In this document: piece by piece, positions 26,405-34,023 of the stretch | Position numbering within the stretch: position 1 is the stretch's first letter | How the letters are laid out: the number at the start of each line of letters is the position of its first letter | From: Bacillus solitudinis | Lineage (GTDB): Bacteria > Bacillota > Bacilli > Bacillales > Bacillaceae_D | Assembly (NCBI RefSeq): GCF_002797395.1 | Contig: NZ_KZ454943.1 | Coordinates: 4,392,253-4,456,252, forward strand | Length of the DNA stretch: 64,000 nt | Reading direction: 5' to 3' | Translations under genes and position numbers: made by a program | The notes under the pieces: generated by a model | Database searches by the model: none | The model's input: the letters and a program-made list of their open reading frames with translations, nothing else | Told to the model about the DNA's origin: nothing

Positions 26405-27418
26405 ATGAATGATAAATACATAAAGAATCTTGTAGAAAATTATTTTACAAATACACATCAAACTGTAATAAAGAAAGGTAAAAGCGGGTATAACAACACA
26501 ACGCGTTACGTTGAAAGAAGCGGTCAAAACTATATTCTAAGGATTTATGAAACACATCAAGACTTACGAAAAGTTCAGGTGGAGCATGAAGTTTTACTTA
26601 AACTTCATGAGCAGAAATCACCTTATCAAATTCCATTGCCCATACCTTCTCTAACAGGGGAAACCGTCGTAATAGAGAAGGAAACGGGTAAACTCATCAG
26701 CATGTTTCACTACATAGAAGGAGAAAATCCCTCACTGAGTAAAGAAAAGATCGTATATTCTTATGGTCAAACTGTTGCAACTTTATTAAAAACACTTGAA
26801 TCAATCACTATTTCGCGAGAACCTTTGTATCGTCCATATTATGAAATTGAAAATTCGTATCCAAACTGTCCTATAGATATGGTTTTAGAATGGTGCGAAA
26901 ATCCTCCCAAACCATTTAAGCATTTGGAAAATGAATTACAACGATTAATTCAGGAATTGATTCTGTTTCGACAATCTGTGCCCTTTTTGAAAACGTTGCC
27001 TCATCAAATAATACACGGTGATATTAACGAATCTAATATCCTTTCCAAGACGGGGGATTCAGTCGACGCTATCCTTGATTTTGAATTTGTTACATTTGAT
27101 TTACGGGTGATGGAACCTGCTGTCTGTTTAGCAGAACTTCTACTAACTGCAAGTTCAAACACCTTCTTAAAACTTGCTCAATCTTTTATCTTAGGATTTT
27201 CTTCTATTCTAAAGTTAACTAAGGAAGAAGTTGAATGTATTCACATTTTATTTAAGCTTAGACGCTTAGATGTATTCGTACACTTTTTAAGCAGGTTTTT
27301 AAAAGAGATAGACGACGCTTCAATTTTAGAGGAGCAAATCAAGAAAACAGCAAATCATCTTAATAACTTAGAGTATTATGGAAATGTTCTTGCTGAATTT
27401 TGGATAAAAAAAATATAA
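26405..27418 (+). CDS. Aminoglycoside phosphotransferase-fold kinase
   Basis: A 337-residue protein with the APH/choline kinase fold. Visible: the N-lobe with RYVERSGQNYILRIY, the catalytic loop HGDINESN (Brenner motif HGDxxxxN), and the metal-binding ILDFEFV (DFG equivalent). Such proteins phosphorylate small hydroxyl compounds; homoserine kinase/YtmP/YerI-like members are common in Bacillus, so resistance should not be assumed. ATG 26405 follows AAAGGAGTTTAAC; the long upstream extension overlaps nfo's promoter. Confidence 0.8.
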   Translation: MNDKYIKNLVENYFTNTHQTVIKKGKSGYNNTTRYVERSGQNYILRIYETHQDLRKVQVEHEVLLKLHEQKSPYQIPLPIPSLTGETVVIEKETGKLISMFHYIEGENPSLSKEKIVYSYGQTVATLLKTLESITISREPLYRPYYEIENSYPNCPIDMVLEWCENPPKPFKHLENELQRLIQELILFRQSVPFLKTLPHQIIHGDINESNILSKTGDSVDAILDFEFVTFDLRVMEPAVCLAELLLTASSNTFLKLAQSFILGFSSILKLTKEEVECIHILFKLRRLDVFVHFLSRFLKEIDDASILEEQIKKTANHLNNLEYYGNVLAEFWIKKI

Positions 27419-27432
27419 ACTTTTTTAAAACG

Positions 27433-27461
27433 ACCCCCTAAAAACAACAACGTACATCGTA
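27433..27461 (+). promoter_or_regulatory. Possible SigI-dependent promoter
   Basis: ACCCCC (27433-27438) followed by an A-rich tract, then CGTA at 27451-27454 and again at 27458-27461. It resembles the reported SigI elements (ACCCCC-type -35, CGWA-type -10) upstream of the lipoprotein-DUF5667-sigI-rsgI block. Which CGTA is used cannot be told. Confidence 0.4.
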
Positions 27462-27525
27462 TAGAATATGAAAGCAGCTTTTTCATATAGAAGAGTATCT
27501 ATATACAGAGAAAAGAGGTGCCGAA

Positions 27526-27996
27526 GTGAAAAAAACATGTCTAATCATAGCGCTTTTATTTATGACAGGATGTCAATTTTCCAAAGCAGAGGAAGTAGAT
27601 AAATCGGTTATCTACAAAAATGAAGAAGCCGGATTAAAAGTCTATGAATCAGAGGATTGGTTACTAGATACAGAAGTCTCATCTGAACCGTTCAATGCGA
27701 CATTTAAACAGGAGAGTGCAAAGGCGATTGTTTCCATACTTCCTGGCAAGAAGTCACTTCATCAAATTAAAAATGAGTTAGGTTTAACGGATGAATTCAT
27801 ACAGCTGATTGAGGAGTCAGAATATCACATTTCGTTTCAAATGAATGAATTAAAAAACTTCCGATCTGATATTTACATCGAGCATACAAATGCTGACGAT
27901 ACCCTAATTGTTACATTTTTAACACCAGTGATAGAATATGAACAACAAAAAGAAGGAAAAGATTTATTTAGACATAATATTGAGCTAATTCATTAA
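27526..27996 (+). CDS. Lipoprotein of the sigI locus
   Basis: A 156-residue protein with a lipoprotein signal ending FMTG-C (lipobox at Cys16). The mature part has no recognised domain: short strands and helices around YESEDWLLDTEV and KAIVSILPGKKS. GTG start behind AAAGAGGTG. It is 12 bp from the DUF5667 gene and about 900 bp upstream of sigI, on the same strand without a terminator between. A role at the cell surface in the SigI response is inferred from position. Confidence 0.65.
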   Translation: MKKTCLIIALLFMTGCQFSKAEEVDKSVIYKNEEAGLKVYESEDWLLDTEVSSEPFNATFKQESAKAIVSILPGKKSLHQIKNELGLTDEFIQLIEESEYHISFQMNELKNFRSDIYIEHTNADDTLIVTFLTPVIEYEQQKEGKDLFRHNIELIH

Positions 27997-28008
27997 GGAG
28001 TGAAAATA

Positions 28009-28788
28009 ATGAAAAAAATACTTATAGGAGTATTAAGCACAGCGTTTATTATTGCCTCTTTACCTGTTTATGCCCAAGAAACTGTTACCGTAATAGAACA
28101 ACCTGTAGACGTTTCTACCGTCGGTGACACAGATTTAATTAGCTATGTTAATCTCTTTCAAGATGTAACCTTAGAGTTAGCAGAAGACGAAAAAGAAAGA
28201 TTGCAATTATTACTCTCCTTTGTTTCACGCTCTAATGATAGACTGGCTACTTTATTGAGTGAGGAACACTATGAGGAGGCTGTTATTTATTTAAATAAGT
28301 ACAATGAAGATATAGAATCCGCAGAAAAATTATATACAGAAGTCACTAGCAAAACTGAAGATTCTCAGACTGAGGAAGAAGAGCTTCAGCTTGAGAAGAT
28401 AGAAGAAGATATTATTGAAAAGACATCAATGCGTGGTGTGAACCTACAGTTGCTTTTAACACGAGAAAACCTTCCTGAAACCGCTCGAACTGGTGTAGAG
28501 AAAGCATTAGCAAATCAGGAAAAAGCTAAGTTAAAACATCCACTAGCTCAAGAAAGAAAAGAACAAAGAACCAGAGCAAAGCAAGTAGAAAAAGAAGCAA
28601 AAAAAGACGAGAAACAAGGCAAAAAGGATCAACCAGATTTAGATATTAATGCAACTGAGAAACATCTAAATCAAGAACAACCCGAAAAAGCAAAAAAAGT
28701 GAAGGAACCAAAAGCAACTGGGTTAGAACGTGCTAATGAAGTACGTAATGAAAATAGTAAACAAAACAATGAAAAAGCAGGGAAATAA
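28009..28788 (+). CDS. Secreted DUF5667-like protein
   Basis: A 259-residue secreted protein. Signal peptide ends SLPVYA-QE. Residues about 40-180 form an all-helical region (LAEDEKERLQLLLSFVSRSNDRLATLL) resembling DUF5667. The C-terminal 90 residues are a Lys/Glu/Gln-rich low-complexity tail (KKDEKQGKKDQ). ATG 28009 is eight bases from AAGGAG. Both this tail and the RsgI tail are similarly charged and could engage the cell wall together; that is inference. Confidence 0.7.
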   Translation: MKKILIGVLSTAFIIASLPVYAQETVTVIEQPVDVSTVGDTDLISYVNLFQDVTLELAEDEKERLQLLLSFVSRSNDRLATLLSEEHYEEAVIYLNKYNEDIESAEKLYTEVTSKTEDSQTEEEELQLEKIEEDIIEKTSMRGVNLQLLLTRENLPETARTGVEKALANQEKAKLKHPLAQERKEQRTRAKQVEKEAKKDEKQGKKDQPDLDINATEKHLNQEQPEKAKKVKEPKATGLERANEVRNENSKQNNEKAGK

Positions 28789-28897
28789 GTTAAAGAAAAA
28801 TAGACGAGGGGAAACTGCTTTTAATTATGTTCTAGAGAGGTTGAAGATGATATCTTGTAATTAGACTATCATCGTAATTGAAGTAGGTGTCATATAA

Positions 28898-29611
28898 ATG
28901 GAAGAGAATGATTTAGAGACTAAATTTATACAAGCAAGGCAAGGGAATAATTTCGCTCGCGAACGATTAATTAACCACTATAAACCTTATATGATTAACG
29001 TTGCTGGACATATTTCAAAAAGGTATATCTCTTGGAGTGATGAAGAGGCGAGTATATCTCTACTAGCTTTTAACCGAGCTATCGATACCTTCAAAGAAAA
29101 TAGTGGGCGGACTTTCCTGAATTATGTCTATCTCCTTATTCAACGTGATTTAATTGATTATTATCGAAAGGAACAACGAGAACAACATTTTTCACTTGAT
29201 TCTACGAAGGATAATGAGGAATCGAATTCGACGATTCAAGAACAAACCAAAGCCCTTGAATCGTATGAGAGAGAAGTACAGACGACCGAATTAGTTGAGG
29301 AAATTCTAGAGTTCGATCAGATATTACGGAATTACAATATTACATTTGAAGAACTTGAAGATTATTCTCCAAAACATGAAGATTCTAGGTTGGCATTGTT
29401 TCAGATTGCAGCGTTTTGTTCCTGTGATAAGGAATGTCTATCTCTATTACAGCGAAAAAAGAAGCTACCAATCACTTTGATTTCAAAAAAGTTAGGGACC
29501 AAGAAAAAAACATTAGATCGCCACCGTAAATATTTAATAACATTAATACTATTACAGCTTCATCCACAATGGGAACACTTGTCTCAATTTATTCGGAAGG
29601 AGCAGAGTTAG
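28898..29611 (+). CDS. sigI: RNA polymerase sigma factor SigI
   Basis: A 237-residue sigma factor. Region 2 reads FIQARQGNNFARERLINHYKP ... EASISLLAFNRAID and YLLIQRDLIDYYRKE, typical of SigI. The C-terminal helix-turn-helix (KLPITLISKKLGTKKKTLDRHRKYL) contacts the -35 element. SigI in Bacillus is tied to heat and cell-wall stress; in clostridia to polysaccharide sensing. One-base gap to rsgI gives tight coupling. Confidence 0.93.
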   Translation: MEENDLETKFIQARQGNNFARERLINHYKPYMINVAGHISKRYISWSDEEASISLLAFNRAIDTFKENSGRTFLNYVYLLIQRDLIDYYRKEQREQHFSLDSTKDNEESNSTIQEQTKALESYEREVQTTELVEEILEFDQILRNYNITFEELEDYSPKHEDSRLALFQIAAFCSCDKECLSLLQRKKKLPITLISKKLGTKKKTLDRHRKYLITLILLQLHPQWEHLSQFIRKEQS

Positions 29612-29612
29612 T

Positions 29613-30620
29613 ATGAATACATCAGGTCTAGTGCTTAAAATCACTGATACACATATCGTTCTATTAACTGAGAAAGGAACGTTTAAGAATGTTCCTCACC
29701 CAGCCTCTATTAATGAGATTCCTTTAATTGGTCAACGATATACACATTACGAACAAAGAAAACGTAATTACAATATATTCTTAAAATATGGTTCAACTGC
29801 CGCAGCTCTGTGTTTAATCATTCTAGCTTATTTTCTCTTTCCAAATGGAGGCAGCGCAGAAGAAACGTATATTATCACATTGGATATAAATCCAAGCATT
29901 GAACTCTCAACCAATGAAAAGGATGAAATCATCCGAGCAGAAGGATTAAATAGTGAGGGTGTAGAAATACTTGCACGTCTGAGCTTGGAAAGTAACGTAT
30001 ATGATGCATTAAAACAAATTATTAGTGAAACTGTGGAATTAGGGTATGTTCAAGACGGAGATTCACTTATCTCTACCTCTATCGTTCCTAAAAACGATCA
30101 AACCGCTGACATAACGCCAAAAATTAAAGCAACCATAGAAGATACACTTGTTTTAACTAATACAACCTCAGATGTTTCTGTGGTTAACGATCAAAGAAGT
30201 ACGTATGAACAAGCAAAAGAGGCTAAAGTATCTATTAATTATTACAAAGAATTGGTAAACCTCGAAGAAAAAGGAATTGATATTGACGAAGAAGAAATTC
30301 AAGGGAAAAGCTTAGCCGATTTAAAGAAAATTGAAAACAACGAAGAGAAATCGAAAAAACGCGAAGTAGAAAATTCACCGTCTAACGATCGACCAGTTAA
30401 AAAAGACAACAACGGAACAAACAAAGAAATAAATCAGGAAAAAGGCTCTCCTGGCAACCAAAAAGAGAAACCAAAGAATCACCCATCTCAAGCCGTGGAG
30501 ACTCCAAGAAGTAACAAACAAAATCAAGGGAATTCGCCTTCAGAGAATCCCTCTCAGACAAAGAACCGCGAACAACCTAATGACCCAAAAAAACCACCAA
30601 AGGATAGAAAAAAAGAGTAA
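29613..30620 (+). CDS. rsgI: Anti-sigma-I factor RsgI
   Basis: A 335-residue bitopic protein. Residues 1-50 form the RsgI N-terminal anti-sigma domain (GLVLKITDTHIVLLTEKGTF), about 56-75 a transmembrane helix, and about 85-190 the conserved extracytoplasmic domain beginning YIITLDINPSIEL. The rest is a Lys/Asn/Pro-rich disordered tail. In this family autoproteolysis and regulated cleavage release SigI. The tail carries no carbohydrate-binding module, unlike clostridial RsgIs, so it matches the Bacillus type. Confidence 0.92.
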   Translation: MNTSGLVLKITDTHIVLLTEKGTFKNVPHPASINEIPLIGQRYTHYEQRKRNYNIFLKYGSTAAALCLIILAYFLFPNGGSAEETYIITLDINPSIELSTNEKDEIIRAEGLNSEGVEILARLSLESNVYDALKQIISETVELGYVQDGDSLISTSIVPKNDQTADITPKIKATIEDTLVLTNTTSDVSVVNDQRSTYEQAKEAKVSINYYKELVNLEEKGIDIDEEEIQGKSLADLKKIENNEEKSKKREVENSPSNDRPVKKDNNGTNKEINQEKGSPGNQKEKPKNHPSQAVETPRSNKQNQGNSPSENPSQTKNREQPNDPKKPPKDRKKE

Positions 30621-30625
30621 AAAGA

Positions 30626-30665
30626 AGGGCACTGAAAAAGGGGGCTTTTCCTTTTTCAGTGCCCT
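30626..30665 (+). terminator. Terminator of the sigI-rsgI operon
   Basis: AGGGCACTGAAAAAG (30626-30640) pairs perfectly with CTTTTTCAGTGCCCT (30651-30665). The T-run inside the 3' arm is short. Confidence 0.85.
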
Positions 30666-30672
30666 CTTAGTA

Positions 30673-30757
30673 ATGCGCGGAGCCGTTGCTTTGTTTTAAT
30701 GCTTGCTATAAGTGGGGTTCTCCTAGCAGGTGCGCAACGTGTGGAGCCATTGCTAAG
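30673..30757. repeat. Short direct repeats in a structured spacer
   Basis: GCGGAGCCGTTGCT near 30677 and GTGGAGCCATTGCT near 30741 are imperfect direct repeats. GTTGC/GCAAC and TTGCTA/TAGCAG pairings lie between them. The same GGAGCCATTGC core reappears inverted near 55398. No coding frame seen. Confidence 0.4.
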
Positions 30758-30772
30758 CTGGGCTTGTTAGCA

Positions 30773-31075
30773 TTATTTTTTCCGTTGATTAATTTCCTCA
30801 GTAACGACTATCGCTAAATCATCGTTTCCAAACAACGATAATACACCAAGCAATGTTTGGTCAGGAATGTCTTCAGACTCTTCTTTAGATACTGTTAACT
30901 CTAGGGTTTGTTCAAGGATTGGATTAGAGACTTGGTTTGGGTAAGCTCGAGAATATAAGTCCCTTGGATTCAATTGGTGGTTAATACACCATTGCGCAAA
31001 AACAAGAATCATCATATTTTCTTCTTGTTTGTAATTTTGGATAACTTGTTCTTCTATTTCTTTTTGATTCATCAT
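30773..31075 (-). CDS. Conserved hypothetical protein, about 100 residues
   Basis: An acidic, mostly helical soluble protein (NQKEIEEQVIQNYKQEENMM, FAQWCINHQLNPRDLYSRAYP). Two adjacent ATGs follow AAGGAGAATTC. It stands alone on the minus strand between the rsgI terminator region and a divergent gene. The pattern recalls small uncharacterised Bacillus proteins, but no family name can be given. Real gene on ribosome site and composition. Confidence 0.65.
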   Translation of the reverse strand: MMNQKEIEEQVIQNYKQEENMMILVFAQWCINHQLNPRDLYSRAYPNQVSNPILEQTLELTVSKEESEDIPDQTLLGVLSLFGNDDLAIVVTEEINQRKK

Positions 31076-31216
31076 GAATTCTCCTTATGTACGTATTGTT
31101 AAAAGAATAACATAATGCAACCATATGGGTCATCTGCGGATTTATAAGCCAATCAACAAACCGTTCTCAAAAGAAAACATATACATATAGTAATTCCTTG
31201 AATTGAGGTGTTCAGC

Positions 31217-31609
31217 TTGAAAATCATCCCAGTACCGAAGCTTTATGCCCCTCCGATAATTAAGCAAACCATTGTTCGTCACAAAAAAAGTCACTGTCAA
31301 CCACCAACAAAAACTAAACCGCAATCGAAAGCTATTGATTGTGCCGATTGTCCAAAAGTATGTGTCAAGCTTGAATCTTATATAAAAAAAACATCTGAAA
31401 ATTATCGCATCATCTTTGAAATTGAAAGGCAAAACGAATTATATAGCCCTCGCTATATTGTGGAAACAAACCCTCCACATCAACAAACACCAAAAATAAA
31501 AGTAAATGTAAAAACTTGCAAAGTGACCTTTTTTGCCAACCCTGCATGTGACAATAAAGAAGTGCCATGTGATGATATCAAAATTATAAGTATATCTAGA
31601 GTAGGATAA
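31217..31609 (+). CDS. Hypothetical cysteine-containing protein, 130 residues
   Basis: A basic protein with Cys pairs (SHCQ, DCADCPKVCVK, KTCKV, PACDNKEVPCDD) and a Pro-rich N-terminus (KIIPVPKLYAPP). TTG 31217 is taken as start, behind GAGGTG. There is no signal peptide. The clustered cysteines and proline/lysine content would suit a spore-surface or cross-linked structural protein, but this is speculative. Its stop lies inside the terminator hairpin. Confidence 0.6.
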   Translation: MKIIPVPKLYAPPIIKQTIVRHKKSHCQPPTKTKPQSKAIDCADCPKVCVKLESYIKKTSENYRIIFEIERQNELYSPRYIVETNPPHQQTPKIKVNVKTCKVTFFANPACDNKEVPCDDIKIISISRVG

Positions 31610-31624
31610 TTCCTACTTTTTTTA
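31600..31624 (+). terminator. Terminator overlapping the stop of the preceding gene
   Basis: AGTAGGA (31600-31606) pairs with TCCTACT (31611-31617), then TTTTTTT. The TAA stop is in the loop. Confidence 0.85.
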
Positions 31625-31758
31625 TGGTCAGAACCTCATTCAAAAAATTTGCCAGAATGAAGTCGAAACATGTAAAATAGAGCTATCTTTATAATATCAA
31701 TAAGATAGCGAATGCTAGCACTTTGATAGATTCCTATTATAACAGGGGGGACAACTAG

Positions 31759-31950
31759 ATGGAACCAAATTCACGCATTCAATTAAATGTTCGAGTAAGC
31801 AAGAAAACGTCTGACCAATTAGACGAGATTGTCGAGTATTATCAAGAAAACACTAAATATGGAAGGGTATATAAAGGAGATGTTTTAACAGATATAATTG
31901 AAAAATCATATCAAGTGATGGAAAAGAAAAAATCTTTAGGGCATCGATAA
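31759..31950 (+). CDS. Small ribbon-helix-helix-like protein
   Basis: A 63-residue protein. RIQLNVRVSKKTSDQLDEIVEYY is a strand followed by a helix as in ribbon-helix-helix DNA-binding proteins, and a second helix (KGDVLTDIIEKSYQVM) follows. It could be a small transcriptional regulator. AGGGGGGAC ribosome site. No partner gene, so not an obvious antitoxin. Confidence 0.6.
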   Translation: MEPNSRIQLNVRVSKKTSDQLDEIVEYYQENTKYGRVYKGDVLTDIIEKSYQVMEKKKSLGHR

Positions 31951-32050
31951 ACCGCCTAATCCTAAAAAGATAGTTGAATGCCCGTTTCGAACTCAGAGTA
32001 TTTCTCATAGGCTAAAAGTGTAATGAATTAGAGTCTAGGAGGAGAATGTA

Positions 32051-32314
32051 ATGTACACATATGATCAGTTTACACCGGTGCCAGATACTCGTTTTGGTTA
32101 TGGTGCAATATCCCCTTTAAGCGCAGGTCTACTTGGAGCAGGAATAGGCTTTTTAGGTGGTAGCTTATTAACAGGCCCAGGCTACGGGTATGGTTATCCG
32201 GTATATGGTGGATACGGCGGGTATGGATATGGTTACCCAAGACCTAGACCTAGTTTTGGCTATCCTGGCATAGGTTTAGGATATGGAGGGTATGGCTTTC
32301 CACATCCTTTTTAA
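32051..32314 (+). CDS. Gly/Tyr-rich protein, probably spore-associated
   Basis: An 87-residue protein: an N-terminal segment (YTYDQFTPVPDTRFGYG), a short glycine-zipper hydrophobic stretch (LLGAGIGFLGGSLLTG), and a tail of G-Y-G-Y-P repeats with PRPRP in the middle. Tyr/Gly-rich small proteins of this type occur in Bacillus spore coats, but the family is not recognised. AGGAGGAGAA ribosome site. Monocistronic. Confidence 0.65.
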   Translation: MYTYDQFTPVPDTRFGYGAISPLSAGLLGAGIGFLGGSLLTGPGYGYGYPVYGGYGGYGYGYPRPRPSFGYPGIGLGYGGYGFPHPF

Positions 32315-32323
32315 TTAAAGCGT

Positions 32324-32366
32324 GTCTTGTCACCTAAAAGGGGTTTTTCCTTGGTGGCAGGACATC
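32324..32366 (+). terminator. Long hairpin after the Gly/Tyr-rich gene
   Basis: TGTCTTGTCACC pairs with GGTGGCAGGACA (two G-U pairs) around an 18-base loop. It lacks a T-run, so termination is uncertain. Confidence 0.45.
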
Positions 32367-32492
32367 GTAATACATATAAAAGCTGCATTGTAATACTTTG
32401 ATACGGATATTATTTAGCGCCTCACTTCTAGGATAAATAGTAAAAAAATAGTCATACTATTTGTAATATGTTTCATTTTGGAGGTGACTACA

Positions 32493-32696
32493 ATGACGCA
32501 ATTAACAACAAAAGAATTAGCTTTCTTTGAAGATGAGATTAGAGCTGAGGAAATAACCGCAAAAACCATGAACTGGTGTGCTTCTCAATGTGATGATACA
32601 AACTTAAAAAGAACTTTAGAGCAGCTGGCTGAGCAACATCAATTAAAAATTGCCGACCTATCACAATATTTTAACCGTTCAAGAAAACTTCAATAA
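32493..32696 (+). CDS. Small CotF-like helical protein
   Basis: A 67-residue all-helical protein (TKELAFFEDEIRAEEITAKTMN, CASQCDDTNLKRTLEQLAEQHQ) resembling half of the ferritin-like helix bundle of CotF-type coat proteins. ATG 32493 follows GGAGGTGACTACA. The next gene, 14 bp downstream, is another CotF-like protein, so the two may form a heteromer in the spore coat. CATACTAT at 32451-32458 resembles a SigK -10 element, but no convincing -35 is placed. Confidence 0.65.
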   Translation: MTQLTTKELAFFEDEIRAEEITAKTMNWCASQCDDTNLKRTLEQLAEQHQLKIADLSQYFNRSRKLQ

Positions 32697-32710
32697 TAGG
32701 AGGGATAACG

Positions 32711-33004
32711 ATGCCAAATAATATCGAAGGCAGAGGATTAACGGACCGCGAAATGCTTCAACTCTGTTTAGAGTTAGAAAAGGGACGAATCCGCAGCATA
32801 AGTCATTCATTGTTAGAAACAAGTCATCAAGAGCTGAACACCATTTACCAGGATTGTTTTGAAACAGCAAACAATAACCATACCACGCTTTATCAAATCA
32901 TGAGTGAAAAGGGATGGTATAAAACAGAAACAGCAAGTATTGAACAAATAAATAAAGTTCAGGAATACATGCAAAATAATCTTCATCCCGATCACCAATT
33001 TTAA
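32711..33004 (+). CDS. CotF-like spore coat protein
   Basis: A 97-residue protein with the Coat F pattern LTDREMLQLCLELEKGRIRS, HQELNTIYQDCFE, and a C-terminal YQIMSEKGWYKTE. These are helical-bundle proteins of the spore coat. AGGAGGGATAACG ribosome site. Second gene of a two-gene unit ending in a strong terminator. Confidence 0.78.
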   Translation: MPNNIEGRGLTDREMLQLCLELEKGRIRSISHSLLETSHQELNTIYQDCFETANNNHTTLYQIMSEKGWYKTETASIEQINKVQEYMQNNLHPDHQF

Positions 33005-33024
33005 TGTGGCGCTTGTATTACATA

Positions 33025-33060
33025 AAAAAACAGGAATGAAAAAATCCTGTTTTTTTTTTA
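33025..33060 (+). terminator. Terminator of the coat-protein pair
   Basis: AAAAAACAGGA (from 33025) pairs with TCCTGTTTTTT, continuing into a T-run of ten. Confidence 0.92.
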
Positions 33061-33211
33061 GTTTACATTTCTAAGAATCACTAATAAAACCATCTCTCCT
33101 TTCCTTGTTGAATTATTCATATAATAAATAATCGTCCAGCTTATTTTTTGACATCCGCCTCAAATGAAAGTAAATTCAAAGAAGATGTTTTCAACATAGA
33201 GGAGGAGCACA

Positions 33212-33865
33212 ATGTGTAAACAAATGATTAAACTACTTTTATTTGTAGCCTTATTTTTAGTAACCGGCTGCGGAACACAATCAGATCAAGGGCAAGGTGA
33301 CCAACCCGAAGACCAAGAGAATGATGCGGTAGAGTACCCCGTTCCAAAAGAAAATCCAATTGTTACAATTACGATGGAGAATAACGAACAAATTATTCTT
33401 GAGTTGTATCCGGAGATTGCTCCGAATACAGTTGCGAACTTCATTTCACTAATTGAGGATGAATTCTATAATGGGCTAACATTTCATCGAGTCATTCCAG
33501 GTTTCATGATTCAAGGCGGGGATCCTTCGGGTACTGGAACAGGTGGTCCTGGATATTCAATAAAAGGTGAATTTAACTCAAATGGTTTTGAAAATTCATT
33601 AACACACGAACGCGGTGTCATTTCAATGGCTCGTTCTATGGAACTTGATTCTGCAGGATCTCAGTTCTTTATTATGGTTGAAGATTCTCCGCATCTTGAT
33701 GGCGAGTATGCTGCATTCGGACAAGTCATCGAAGGAATTGAAGTAACAGATACTATTGTTGGTACTAAACGTGGGGCTCAAGATAAACCTATTGAGGATC
33801 AGATTATGAAAACTGTCACGGTCGATACAAAAGGTTATGATTATCCGGAACCTATGACTCAATAA
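33212..33865 (+). CDS. Lipoprotein cyclophilin-type peptidyl-prolyl isomerase
   Basis: A 217-residue protein. Signal with lipobox LVTG-C20, an acidic/Gln linker, then a cyclophilin domain: FHRVIPGFMIQGGDPSGTG (quoted in part), SMARS, SQFFIM, and AAFGQVIEG, i.e. the active-site Arg, Phe and Gln residues are present. It catalyses proline isomerization on the outer face of the membrane, likely helping exported proteins fold. AGGAGGAG ribosome site; monocistronic. Confidence 0.92.
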   Translation: MCKQMIKLLLFVALFLVTGCGTQSDQGQGDQPEDQENDAVEYPVPKENPIVTITMENNEQIILELYPEIAPNTVANFISLIEDEFYNGLTFHRVIPGFMIQGGDPSGTGTGGPGYSIKGEFNSNGFENSLTHERGVISMARSMELDSAGSQFFIMVEDSPHLDGEYAAFGQVIEGIEVTDTIVGTKRGAQDKPIEDQIMKTVTVDTKGYDYPEPMTQ

Positions 33866-33883
33866 TCTAAACTTAAGGTAGGC

Positions 33884-33928
33884 AAGGCCACTGAAAAAAG
33901 GTGAAAATGACCGTTTTCAGCGGCCTTT
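33884..33928 (+). terminator. Terminator of the cyclophilin gene
   Basis: AAGGCCACTGAAAA (33884-33897) pairs with TTTTCAGCGGCCTT (33914-33927), one mismatch. Confidence 0.85.
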
Positions 33929-34023
33929 TGTATATCTTAATGAATAACAATATTGTATAATTCAACCATAGTAATAATAGATATTAAGAAAGTTAAAAAG
34001 ACTAATAAGGCGAGGGAGCAAAC

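Noticed and set aside
26405-27418. Antibiotic resistance aminoglycoside phosphotransferase
   Set aside because: The fold and HGD motif are shared with many metabolic kinases in bacilli; no mobile context or resistance-specific feature.
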